DNA from: an uncultured Alistipes sp.
GTDB taxonomy: Bacteria > Bacteroidota > Bacteroidia > Bacteroidales > Rikenellaceae
Length of the DNA: 64,000 nucleotides
Assembly: GCA_949283205.1 (NCBI GenBank)
Contig: CASDSD010000028.1
Coordinates: 1-64,000 of the forward strand
Direction: 5' to 3'
Shown: piece by piece, positions 46,370 through 55,148 of the stretch
Layout: the number at the start of each line of letters is the position of its first letter
How positions within the stretch are numbered: the first letter of the stretch is position 1
Program-made: the position numbers and the translations under genes
The notes under the pieces: generated by a model
Told to the model about the DNA's origin: nothing
Database searches by the model: none
Seen by the model: the letters and a program-made list of their open reading frames with translations, nothing else

Positions 46370-47743
46370 ATGGAGGATTTGATCAATGAACTCGCGATGC
46401 CGAAGAAGGCATCTTCGATAATAACGGTGATAGGTGTGGGCGGTGCCGGAGGCAATGCCGTGAATCATATGTGGAATACGGGCATCAAGGGTGTCAACTT
46501 CCTCATATGCAACACCGATCAACGAGCCATGGACAACTCTCCCGTCGAGGACAAGATACGCCTGGGTCATGACGGTCTGGGTGCGGGCAACGATCCGGAG
46601 CGGGGCCGCGAGGCCGCTGTCGAGTCTCTGGACCAGATCAAGCAGTATATCGAGAGTTCTGGTACGCGCATGGTCTTCATCACGGCCGGCATGGGCGGCG
46701 GCACGGGTACGGGAGCCTCTCCCGTCATCGCGAAGCTGGCGCATGAGATGGGTCTTCTTACCGTGGCCAACGTCACCTCGCCGCTTACGGTCGAGGGTCC
46801 CACGCGATGCGACCAGGCCGCCAAGGGTATCGAGGAGCTGCGCAAGTATGCCGACTCGCTTCTGGTGATCAACAACGAGAGCATCCGCGAGATGTACGGC
46901 AAGCTGCCCATACGGCAGGCTTTCGGCAAGGCGGACGACATTCTGGCTGCGGCCACGAAGGGTATCGCCGAGATCATCACCGTCGAGAGCGCCTTCATCC
47001 GTGTCGATTTCGCCGATCTGGAGCGCGTGATGCGCGGCAGCGGCCGTGCGCATATGGGAGTCGCGTCGGCCGAGGGCGAGGGCCGTGCGCTGGAGGCGGC
47101 GCGCCGCTCGCTCTGTTCACCGCTGCTGGACAACAACCTCATATCGGGGGCCAAGAACATATTGATAAACATCTCCGCCGCCAATATCGACGACGTGGCG
47201 TACGACGAGACGATGGAGGTACTCAACTACATACAGAGCTACGCCAGCTACAAGGACGAGGAGGGTGTGGAGCATCAGGCCAACCTTATCTGGGGCGCCA
47301 GCTCGAAACCCATGCCGGAGAATGTCCTGGAGGTGGTCGTTGTCGCCACGGGCTTCAGCGATGACGATCCGGTTCGTCGAACGCCTCTGCAGAAGCCCTT
47401 CGAGAAGCAGCCCTTCGATGTGGACATCGTTCCCGTCGAGGAGGGTGACGAGGAGGGTACGGCGGAGTTCCAGCCGTCGGTGTCGCCCGTGGCGGCGGCA
47501 GCGCCTGCGGTGACGCCGCAGCCGCAGCGGCACCATAGCGTGGCGCCTGCGGTGCTGGACCGCAAGCCCTCGAAATACAGCAATATCGAGGCCGACATAC
47601 GCACTCCGGCCTTCAAGCGCCGCAATGTGATGTTCGTTGTCGAGCAGAACGACGGGGTCACGCGCCGCAAGGAGGTGCTTCGCGACGACCGTGCCGAGCA
47701 GGGCGAAGAGACGAAGAAGAACTACGATACGCCGCTGTTTTGA
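46370..47743 (+). CDS. ftsZ: Cell division protein FtsZ
   Basis: FtsZ is the tubulin homologue that forms the division ring. The 457-residue protein has IGVGGAGGNAVNHMW and the tubulin signature GGGTGTGASPV, and the NCDxxAL-type loop appears as NTDQRAMDN. After about residue 320 a long variable linker precedes a basic C-terminal stretch (RRKEVLRDDRAEQ). It is the last gene of the division cluster here. Confidence 0.97.
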   Translation: MEDLINELAMPKKASSIITVIGVGGAGGNAVNHMWNTGIKGVNFLICNTDQRAMDNSPVEDKIRLGHDGLGAGNDPERGREAAVESLDQIKQYIESSGTRMVFITAGMGGGTGTGASPVIAKLAHEMGLLTVANVTSPLTVEGPTRCDQAAKGIEELRKYADSLLVINNESIREMYGKLPIRQAFGKADDILAAATKGIAEIITVESAFIRVDFADLERVMRGSGRAHMGVASAEGEGRALEAARRSLCSPLLDNNLISGAKNILINISAANIDDVAYDETMEVLNYIQSYASYKDEEGVEHQANLIWGASSKPMPENVLEVVVVATGFSDDDPVRRTPLQKPFEKQPFDVDIVPVEEGDEEGTAEFQPSVSPVAAAAPAVTPQPQRHHSVAPAVLDRKPSKYSNIEADIRTPAFKRRNVMFVVEQNDGVTRRKEVLRDDRAEQGEETKKNYDTPLF

Positions 47744-47782
47744 TGGCGGCGCGCTCGGCGACGAACTTAAATTTTGAATTGT

Positions 47783-49072
47783 TTGGATTCGACAGCTATC
47801 ACATATCTGGGTTTTACGCCCGAGGTGGGCGTGATGCTCGCCCTTACGCTTATCCTGCTGACTGTTTCGGCATTGGTCTCCGGCTCGGAGGTCGCATTCT
47901 TCTCGCTCACACCCAAGGAACTGCAACGCATGTCGCAGAGTTCGGACTCGCGCGACGCCCTGATCGTATCGCTGCTGTCGAATGTCGACCGTCTGTTGGC
48001 GACGATACTGGTGACGAACAATCTGGTCAATATCTGTATCGTCATCCTGTCGTCCAACGTGATGAGTTCGCTGTGGCATTTCGCCCGATATGAATTCCTC
48101 TTCAAGACGGTTCTGGTCACCTTCCTGCTGCTGCTCTTCGGCGAGATTCTGCCGAAGGTGCTGGCGCAGACCGCGCCCAAATCCTTTGCCCGCGCGGTGG
48201 CCTATCCGGTCAAGATATTCAGCTGGCTCTGTTACCCGGCGGCATATGTGCTGACCCGCACGGGAGGGCGTTTGAGCCGTTTGGCCACGCATAATGTAGA
48301 GATCTCGATGGAGGATCTGGCCGATGCGGTGGACCTTACGCGTACCTCCTCGAACGAGGAGCACAAGATGCTCTCGGGCATAGTCAACCTGGTGAATACG
48401 GAGGTCGAGGAGATCATGCGGCCGCGCATCGACATTACGGCGCTCGACATGAGTTCGAGCTATGCCGAGGTGAAACGCGTGATCATCGAGTCGGGCTATT
48501 CGCGCATACCGGTCTATGACGAGGACCTGGACGATATTAAGGGTGCGCTGTATGTGAAGGACCTGCTGCCCTACATCAACCGCGGCGACGACTTCGAGTG
48601 GCAGAAACTGCTGCGCAAGATATATTTCGTGCCCAAGCACAAGAAGATCGACGACCTGCTTCGCGATTTCCAGGAGAACAAGATACATATAGCCATCGTC
48701 GTGGACGAATACGGCGCCACGCAGGGCCTTGTGTCGCTGGAGGATATCCTCGAGGAGGTCGTGGGGGAGATTACCGACGAGAGCGACTCGGAGGAGACCT
48801 TCTACCACCGCGTCAATGCCAATACGTATCTCTTCGACGGCAAGACCCATATCGTGGATTTCGAGCGTGTGCTGGATATGGACGATGACGCCATGGCAGA
48901 TGTCCAGGGGCGCGCGGAGACGCTGGCGGGGCTTATGCTGGAGCTCAAGCGCGACCTGCTGCGCAAGGGCGATACGGTGGAGACGCACGGCGTGCGCCTC
49001 ACGGTGGAGAAGATGGAGGGCCGCCGCGTAGACAAGATAAAGGTTGTTGTGAACAATGACGGGACGGCATGA
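47783..49072 (+). CDS. gldE: Membrane CNNM/CBS-domain protein, GldE-like
   Basis: About 429 residues. The N-terminal half has a CNNM/DUF21 membrane domain (LILLTVSALVSGSEVAFFSL with further helices). A pair of CBS domains (from VEEIMRPRIDITALDMSSSY; IAIVVDEYGATQGLVSLEDI) and a CorC/HlyC C-terminal domain follow. The match is to GldE of gliding Bacteroidota; non-gliding species keep it for an unknown role. The start is uncertain: TTG 47783 gives MDSTAITYLG, TTG 47774 three residues more. The stop overlaps the next gene by 17 bases. Confidence 0.85.
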   Translation: MDSTAITYLGFTPEVGVMLALTLILLTVSALVSGSEVAFFSLTPKELQRMSQSSDSRDALIVSLLSNVDRLLATILVTNNLVNICIVILSSNVMSSLWHFARYEFLFKTVLVTFLLLLFGEILPKVLAQTAPKSFARAVAYPVKIFSWLCYPAAYVLTRTGGRLSRLATHNVEISMEDLADAVDLTRTSSNEEHKMLSGIVNLVNTEVEEIMRPRIDITALDMSSSYAEVKRVIIESGYSRIPVYDEDLDDIKGALYVKDLLPYINRGDDFEWQKLLRKIYFVPKHKKIDDLLRDFQENKIHIAIVVDEYGATQGLVSLEDILEEVVGEITDESDSEETFYHRVNANTYLFDGKTHIVDFERVLDMDDDAMADVQGRAETLAGLMLELKRDLLRKGDTVETHGVRLTVEKMEGRRVDKIKVVVNNDGTA

Positions 49073-49667
49073 TACGGCCTTTCGGATCACGGGGGACGGC
49101 GGCGTATTGATTGCGGGGCCGATTCCCGCCGAAGAGGTACTTGCGGCGACGGCGCGCGAAGAGGATTTGCGTGCCGCCGCCGCTTTTGTATCGGAGCACC
49201 GGCGCCGCGAATACCTTGCGTGGCGGGCGCTGCTTTATTCGTATCTGGGCGAGGGGGCGCGTGTCGTCTACGGCCCGGAGGGCGCTCCGCGTCTGGTGTC
49301 GCACCCGGCGCTGTGGCTGGGCGTCTCGCATTGCCGCGACATGGTTGCCGTGGCGGTGTCGGAACGACGGTGCGGTGTGGACATTGAGTGTCTGGACCGC
49401 GACTTCATGAAGGCGGCGCCGCGGTTTCTCACGGACGAGGAGCTGTCGTTGAGCCGCGACGGGCGTCTTGCGGCGGCGGTGTGGTGCGCCAAGGAGTGCC
49501 TCTACAAAATGTACGGTCGGCGTGGGCTCGACCTGCGGCGCGACATGCGTATCGACGCCGTCGATTTCGATGGCGGCAGGATATGGGGCTCCGTGGCGCG
49601 GAATCCACGCGTCGGGATGGATATGCTCTGTTCGGAGGATGGCCATATCGTGGTCTATGCACTGTAA
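49056..49667 (+). CDS. 4'-phosphopantetheinyl transferase family protein
   Basis: The 203-residue protein resembles Sfp/AcpT enzymes that put the 4'-phosphopantetheine arm on carrier proteins. The magnesium-binding CGVDIECLDRD and the WCAKECLYKMYG (WxxKE) motifs are both present. It overlaps gldE by 17 bases, so the two are probably co-translated. The substrate could be the acyl carrier protein, but this is inferred. Confidence 0.88.
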   Translation: MTGRHDTAFRITGDGGVLIAGPIPAEEVLAATAREEDLRAAAAFVSEHRRREYLAWRALLYSYLGEGARVVYGPEGAPRLVSHPALWLGVSHCRDMVAVAVSERRCGVDIECLDRDFMKAAPRFLTDEELSLSRDGRLAAAVWCAKECLYKMYGRRGLDLRRDMRIDAVDFDGGRIWGSVARNPRVGMDMLCSEDGHIVVYAL

Positions 49668-49809
49668 CGTTTAACGGGAGGTGGCGTACGCTGCGGGCGT
49701 CGTTCGGCCTCGTCCTGATATTTACCCTTGCGGACTCTCCCATTGGTCTTTAAGGTTTGCCTGCACTGCCGTATGCGTGTGCGGCGGAGACCTTTTCGCG
49801 CAATAATCG

Positions 49810-49839
49810 TTGAGATATAATTAAAATTTTGTAATTTTG
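49810..49839 (+). promoter_or_regulatory. Complete promoter of the MATE gene, almost touching the start codon
   Basis: TTG (49810-49812) and TAATTTTG (49832-49839) are 19 bases apart. The ATG of the MATE gene is only five bases past the box. The usual start point lies about six or seven bases past the box, so the mRNA is leaderless or nearly so. Confidence 0.8.
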
Positions 49840-49844
49840 CGGCG

Positions 49845-51245
49845 ATGAAAGAACAGGATTCACCGCTATCGTTAGGAACCGACAATCTGTCGACGCTGCT
49901 GAAGAGGTATGCGATGCCGGCCATTATCGCCATGGTGTCGTCGTCGCTCTACAACATGATCGACAGTATATTCATAGGCCATGGCGTCGGACCGCTGGCC
50001 ATCTCCGGCCTGGCCCTTACCATGCCGTTGATGAACCTCGCGGCGGCCTTCGGTGCAATGGTTGGCGCCGGATCGGCGGCTCTCACCTCAATCCGCCTCG
50101 GACAGGGAAACAAACCCGCCGCAGAGATGATCCTCGGCAATGTCGTGCTGCTGAACATCACGATGGGTATAGGGTTCATGTTTCTCGGTCTCTATTTCCT
50201 CGACGACCTGCTCTATCTGTTCGGCGCGAGCGAACATACGATAGGCTATGCGCGCGACTTCATGAGCGTGATCCTCAAGGGTAATATCGTCACGCACCTC
50301 TATCTGGGTCTGAACAACCAGCTCCGCGTCTCGGGATATCCCCGCAAGTCGATGTCGGTGATGGTCATTTCGGTCCTTGTGAATGTCGTGCTGGCGGCGC
50401 TGTTCATCTTCGGCTTCGGCTGGGGCATCAAGGGCTCTGCCATGGCTACGGTCATAGCGCAGCTGGTGTCGCTCTCGATACAGATCGTACACTTCACCCG
50501 TCCCGACAGCTTCCTGCGTTTCCGCCGCGGCATATTCCGCTTCAAGTGGGAGATCATTAAGAATATCATCGGCATAGGTATGGCGCCCTTCTTCATACAG
50601 TCGTGCGCCTGCGTCGTGGTGATCCTCATAAACAACGCCCTGCGCAACCACGGAGGCGACCTCTATATCGGCGCCTACGGTATCGTCAACCGCGTGGCGT
50701 TCCTCTTCGTGATGGTGGTGATGGGTCTCAACCAGGGCATGCAGCCGATCGTGGGATACAACTACGGCGCGCAGAAATACGACCGTGTGATCAAGGTGCT
50801 GGGCATGACCATAGGCTGGGCCATGGCCATAACCACATTGGGCTTTATCGTGAGCGAGATATTCCCCTATTCGGTCGTGCACCTCTTCGTGAGTGAGAAC
50901 GGCAACGGGGAGGCTACGGCGCTCATCGACGCCGCGGTGCACGGCCTCAAGATCATAATGCTGCTCTATCCCGTCGTGGGCTTCCAGATCGTGGTGGGCA
51001 ACTTCTTCCAGTATATAGGCAAGGCGAAACGTGCCATTCTGCTCTCGCTGACGCGACAGATGCTCTTCATCATACCCCTGCTGCTCATACTGCCCGACAT
51101 ATGGGGCGCCGACGGCGTGTGGTATGCGATGCCCATCGCCGACTGTTTCTCTGTGCTGCTTGCGGCGGTGCTGCTCTTCTTCCAGTTGCGGCAGTTCAAA
51201 CGCCTGATTGCCGAGCAGCGTTATGCCAGCGACGCGATGCGATAG
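49845..51245 (+). CDS. MATE family efflux transporter
   Basis: The 466-residue protein has about twelve membrane segments. It starts MKEQDSPLSLGTDNLSTLLK followed by RYAMPAIIAMVSSSLYNMID, the usual MATE opening, and has repeated FGAMVGAGSAAL and GLNQGMQPIVGYNYG segments. The substrate is unknown. It stands alone behind a complete promoter. The family-matching N-terminus supports this start codon, which makes the very short leader meaningful. Confidence 0.92.
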   Translation: MKEQDSPLSLGTDNLSTLLKRYAMPAIIAMVSSSLYNMIDSIFIGHGVGPLAISGLALTMPLMNLAAAFGAMVGAGSAALTSIRLGQGNKPAAEMILGNVVLLNITMGIGFMFLGLYFLDDLLYLFGASEHTIGYARDFMSVILKGNIVTHLYLGLNNQLRVSGYPRKSMSVMVISVLVNVVLAALFIFGFGWGIKGSAMATVIAQLVSLSIQIVHFTRPDSFLRFRRGIFRFKWEIIKNIIGIGMAPFFIQSCACVVVILINNALRNHGGDLYIGAYGIVNRVAFLFVMVVMGLNQGMQPIVGYNYGAQKYDRVIKVLGMTIGWAMAITTLGFIVSEIFPYSVVHLFVSENGNGEATALIDAAVHGLKIIMLLYPVVGFQIVVGNFFQYIGKAKRAILLSLTRQMLFIIPLLLILPDIWGADGVWYAMPIADCFSVLLAAVLLFFQLRQFKRLIAEQRYASDAMR

Positions 51246-51459
51246 TTGTGTCAGGGCGGCCAGTCTCCTTATAACCGTTGTCCGCGTGCATGTATTATTA
51301 CGCAGCCGCATTCCGTTTGGAGCGGCCGCATGATCGAATCTCCATGTAGGATGGGTGCATGAGCGTGAAGGCCGGCGTAGAGAGAGGATTGCATGCGGGA
51401 GGAGTGGAATATGGAGAGGGTGGGAGGCCGGATGAACGGCGGGCGAGTGACAGGATAAA
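51246..51459. other. Non-coding space between the MATE and peptidase genes
   Basis: Apart from the hairpin that follows, no gene, promoter box or repeat was recognised in this space between two convergent genes. Confidence 0.5.
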
Positions 51460-51492
51460 GGAAGCGGACGATTCAGAGAATCGTCCGCTTCC
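51457..51492. terminator. Bidirectional terminator between the MATE and peptidase genes
   Basis: A perfect 15-bp inverted repeat, GGAAGCGGACGATTC (51460-51474) and its complement (51478-51492), has an AGA loop. On the minus strand three T follow the stem, 38 bases after the peptidase stop, so it mainly fits that gene; a T-run on the plus side is lacking. Confidence 0.75.
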
Positions 51493-51529
51493 ATGCATTA
51501 TGAGCGCGTGTGTGTTTCCCGCGAGCCGC

Positions 51530-52726
51530 CTACTTGAGGCCTATCTTCTTGAGAATCTCCTTCGGAACGGCGTTCTTGTTCACCATGATATCCATGGTCT
51601 TGTACTCCACGAAGGGGCGCGAGAAGTAGTAGAAACCGTCATACGGAGGACGTACGCCCCATGAGTTCTGCACCTTGTAGAAGAGCGATCCGTTCTGGTC
51701 GACGGCCGTGCCGACGATGACCATGCCGTGGTCGTCCGTGGTCTCGTAGTTGTCGAAAGCCTCCTGGCGCATCTCCTGTGTGATGGTCTTCTCCTTGACG
51801 GGCTCGTTGAGGCTGTAGATGCGGGCCTCCTTCTCGGCGTTCGTCAGCTTGCCCCACTTCTCGGCGTCCGAGCCTACCATGTTCTTCTCTGCGACCTCGG
51901 GGATGACGCCTATGGCCTTGCTGCCGACGAAGCCCTTCTCGCTGACATCGGTGCCCCATGCTACGGGACGGTTGTCGGCGATGGCGGCATCGACGATCTG
52001 CATCATCTCATCCAGAGGCACGTTGTATACCTCGCCCCAGAGCCAGTTGTCGGGGACCTCGATCACGAAGGGCTCGTAGAAGGGGTGGTGCGTGTATGAC
52101 GAGAACTCGATGTAGTCGCTCATCTTGATGGGCAGCGACTCGGCAAAGGTCTTGGGCGTGTACTCCTTGCCCTCATAGGTGAAGGTCTCGGGGCGCGGGC
52201 CGAAGTAGGCGTCGAGGATTGCGTTGAGTCCGTTCTGCCATGCGGGGGTGAGCTTGCCGTTCTTGTTCTTGATGACGGCGTCGACGTAAGCCTTCAGCAC
52301 CTCGTCGATCTCGCCGAACTCGGGCAGCTCGGTACCGTAGTTGAGACCCTCGTATACCTCCTGGGGCACGATGCCGTACTCCTCTATGGCGTGTGTGACG
52401 TCATGGGCGGCGCCGCCCACGGCGAAGTTGAGCGATCCGTGTAGACGGACATACTTGACGGCCTTCTCGAAATAGATGTTGCGTACGACCCACATCTCCG
52501 AGAGCTTGACCTGCGGGCCTCCGGCACGCAGGATCTCCTCCTCGAGGAACGAGATCGTGGAGAAGCACCAGCAGGTGCCGCTGCGGTACTGGTTTGTGAT
52601 GGGCACCGTCTGCACCGTCTTGGTGTCGGTGAACTTGTAGCCTTCAGTGGCATCCGCGTTCTGCGCTGCGGCGGTGAGTGCGGCGCCGGCCAGAACGGCT
52701 GTCAGAAGCATCGTAAGTTTCTTCAT
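51530..52726 (-). CDS. Exported C1 family (bleomycin hydrolase-like) peptidase
   Basis: The 398-residue protein has a signal peptide (MKKLTMLLTAVLAGAALTAAAQ). The papain-type catalytic set is QYRSGTCWCF with Cys52, the His in TDDHGMVIVG and the Asn in VQNSWG. This layout is of the aminopeptidase C/bleomycin hydrolase (C1B) family. Export to the periplasm or outside is less usual, as many members are cytoplasmic, though Bacteroidota have secreted ones. It lies 42 bases after topA on the same strand and probably shares its transcript. Confidence 0.92.
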   Translation of the reverse strand: MKKLTMLLTAVLAGAALTAAAQNADATEGYKFTDTKTVQTVPITNQYRSGTCWCFSTISFLEEEILRAGGPQVKLSEMWVVRNIYFEKAVKYVRLHGSLNFAVGGAAHDVTHAIEEYGIVPQEVYEGLNYGTELPEFGEIDEVLKAYVDAVIKNKNGKLTPAWQNGLNAILDAYFGPRPETFTYEGKEYTPKTFAESLPIKMSDYIEFSSYTHHPFYEPFVIEVPDNWLWGEVYNVPLDEMMQIVDAAIADNRPVAWGTDVSEKGFVGSKAIGVIPEVAEKNMVGSDAEKWGKLTNAEKEARIYSLNEPVKEKTITQEMRQEAFDNYETTDDHGMVIVGTAVDQNGSLFYKVQNSWGVRPPYDGFYYFSRPFVEYKTMDIMVNKNAVPKEILKKIGLK

Positions 52727-52768
52727 ATTCTTTATGGTTTTAAGGTTTGTATTCCGGTATTGCTGCGG

Positions 52769-55072
52769 TTACTTTTTTTTCGAGTTCTTTACCGCCTCGA
52801 GGCACTCGGCGTATGTTATATCCTCGACCTTGGCACCGTGCGGCAGACGGTAGTTCTTGCCCTTGTATGCTATGTAGGCGCCGTAGCGGCCGTTGCGGAT
52901 AAGCATGTCGGCATCCTCGTCGAAGGTCTTGAGCGGCGTGGCGGCTGCTGCGGCCTGCGCCTTGTGCTGCTCGATAAGCGCCACGGCGCGCTCGTAGCTT
53001 ATGGTGTAGGGGTCGTCGCCCTTTGCCAGCGATACGAACGACTTGCCGTAACGGACATATGCCCCGTAGCGGCCGATGCCGACCATGAGGTCCTCACCCT
53101 CGTACTTGCCCAGGTTGCGCGGCAGGGCGAAGAGCTCGAGCGCCTCCTCGAGCGTGATGGAGGCGATGAGCTGTCCCTTCTTGAGCGAGGCGAAACGGCT
53201 CTTCTCGCCCTCGGCGCCCTCGATCTCGACCATGGGGCCGTAACGCCCGATGCGCGCCTTCACCGTATGTCCCGTCGCGGGGTCCGTGCCGAGGATGCGC
53301 ACCTGCCCGCTCATGTCGTTCTGGGTGCCGATGGCCTTGTCGACCATCTGGTGGAAGGGCCCGTAGAAATCCTCTATCATGTGGTTCCACGTGATCTGTC
53401 CGTCGGCTATGCGGTCGAACTCCTTCTCGACGTTGGCCGTGAAGTTGTAATCCATGATCTGCGAGAACTGCGACTCGAGGTAGTCGTTTACGACCATGCC
53501 TATGTCCGTGGGCGAGAGGCGGTTCTTCTCCTTGCCGAAGCTTTCGGTGAGGTTCTTTTCCGAGATCCTGCCCTGTGCGCCCAGCGTCAGCTGCACGTAG
53601 CTGCGGCGCTGCTCCTCGCGGTTCTGCTTGACGACATACCCGCGGTTGATGATGGTGGTGATCGTCGGGGCGTATGTCGACGGACGGCCTATGCCCAGCT
53701 CCTCGAGCTTCTTTACGAGCGACGCCTCGTTATATCGTGCTGGCGGCGCCGTGAAACGTTCCGTTGCCGTCGCCTGCGATGCCGTCACCTTCTCGCCCTC
53801 CGTGAGCTTGGGCAGGGCGCCTTCGCTGCTCTCCGACTGCTCGTCGTCCGTGGATTCCGAATAGAGCCGCAGGAAACCGTCGAAACGTATCACCTCGCCC
53901 GTGGCGGCATACTGCCACGGCGTGCCGTCCACGCCGATGGCGACAGACGTGCGGTCGATCTCGGCGGCGACCATCTGCGAGGCCACCGTGCGTTTCCATA
54001 TCAGCTCGTAGAGCCGTTTCTCGGCCGTCGTGCCCTCGATGTGCATGCGGTCGATGTACGACGGACGTATCGCCTCGTGCGCCTCCTGCGCCCCCTTGGT
54101 CTTGGTCTTGTAGTTGTGCGCCGCAGAGTACTTCTCGCCGAAGAGCGACGTGATCTCCGTCTTGCACTGCGCTATGGCCTGCTGCGAGAGGTTCACCGAG
54201 TCGGTACGCATGTATGTGATGAGACCCTGCTCATAGAGGTGCTGCGCCACGGACATTGTCTGCGCCACCGACATGCCCAGTTTGCGGCCCGCCTCCTGCT
54301 GCAGCGTCGAGGTGGTGAAGGGCGCCGCGGGGTAACGCTTCGCCGGCTTCTCCTCGACCCGGGTGACGGTATATGTCGCGCCGACGCTCTTTCTCAAAAA
54401 CTCCTCGGCCTGCTCCTTGGTCTCGAAGCGGTTGCCCAGCTCCGCCTTGAAGAGGACCTTCTGGTCGTCGTCCGTACGGTAGAACTGCGCCACGACACGG
54501 AAATAGGGTGTCGATTGGAACGATATGATCTCGCGCTCGCGCTCCACGATGAGGCGTACGGCCACGCTCTGCACGCGGCCTGCCGAGAGCGACGGCTTGA
54601 CCTTTTTCCACAGCACGGGCGAGAGTTCGAACCCGACGATGCGGTCCAGCACGCGGCGCGCCTGCTGTGCGTTTACCAGATTCATGTCGATGGTGCGGGG
54701 GGTCTCTATGGCGTGAAGTATGGCGGGTTTTGTTATCTCGTGGAAGACGATCCGCTTGGTCTTGTCGACGGGCAGGTCGAGGACCTCCGCCAGGTGCCAC
54801 GCTATTGCCTCACCCTCGCGGTCCTCATCGGATGCCAGCCATACGGTATCGACCTTCTTCGATAGTTTCGACAGTTCGTCGACGACCTTGCGCTTGTCGG
54901 GTAAGATTTCGTAGTCGGGGGCGAATTGCGAATCTATATCTATGCCGAGTCCCTTCTTCGACAGGTCGCGTATGTGGCCGAAACTCGATTTGACGACATA
55001 CTCCTTGCCGAGAAATTTCTCTATTGTTTTGGCCTTGGCCGGAGACTCTACTATTACTAAGTTTTCCTGCAT
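52769..55072 (-). CDS. topA: DNA topoisomerase I
   Basis: TopA relaxes negative supercoils. The 767-residue protein has the TOPRIM start (ENLVIVESPAKAKTIEKFLG), the catalytic tyrosine in GLITYMRTDS, and a C-terminal part with repeats of the GRYGAYVRYGKSF type. There are no zinc-finger cysteines, as in the forms with such C-terminal repeats. It ends in a lysine-rich tail. Confidence 0.96.
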   Translation of the reverse strand: MQENLVIVESPAKAKTIEKFLGKEYVVKSSFGHIRDLSKKGLGIDIDSQFAPDYEILPDKRKVVDELSKLSKKVDTVWLASDEDREGEAIAWHLAEVLDLPVDKTKRIVFHEITKPAILHAIETPRTIDMNLVNAQQARRVLDRIVGFELSPVLWKKVKPSLSAGRVQSVAVRLIVEREREIISFQSTPYFRVVAQFYRTDDDQKVLFKAELGNRFETKEQAEEFLRKSVGATYTVTRVEEKPAKRYPAAPFTTSTLQQEAGRKLGMSVAQTMSVAQHLYEQGLITYMRTDSVNLSQQAIAQCKTEITSLFGEKYSAAHNYKTKTKGAQEAHEAIRPSYIDRMHIEGTTAEKRLYELIWKRTVASQMVAAEIDRTSVAIGVDGTPWQYAATGEVIRFDGFLRLYSESTDDEQSESSEGALPKLTEGEKVTASQATATERFTAPPARYNEASLVKKLEELGIGRPSTYAPTITTIINRGYVVKQNREEQRRSYVQLTLGAQGRISEKNLTESFGKEKNRLSPTDIGMVVNDYLESQFSQIMDYNFTANVEKEFDRIADGQITWNHMIEDFYGPFHQMVDKAIGTQNDMSGQVRILGTDPATGHTVKARIGRYGPMVEIEGAEGEKSRFASLKKGQLIASITLEEALELFALPRNLGKYEGEDLMVGIGRYGAYVRYGKSFVSLAKGDDPYTISYERAVALIEQHKAQAAAAATPLKTFDEDADMLIRNGRYGAYIAYKGKNYRLPHGAKVEDITYAECLEAVKNSKKK

Positions 55073-55100
55073 TTGTGATCTTTATTCTTTTAATACGACA

Positions 55101-55126
55101 AAACCTAAGCCGTAAAACTTAGGTTT
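55101..55126 (-). terminator. Terminator-like hairpin after the DUF4270 gene
   Basis: AAACCTAAG (55101-55109) and CTTAGGTTT (55118-55126) form a 9-bp stem with an 8-base loop; the T-rich side on the minus strand is partly in the stem. It lies 23 bases after the DUF4270 stop and before topA. Confidence 0.6.
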
Positions 55127-55148
55127 GCCGCATTGTGTATGATTCTCT

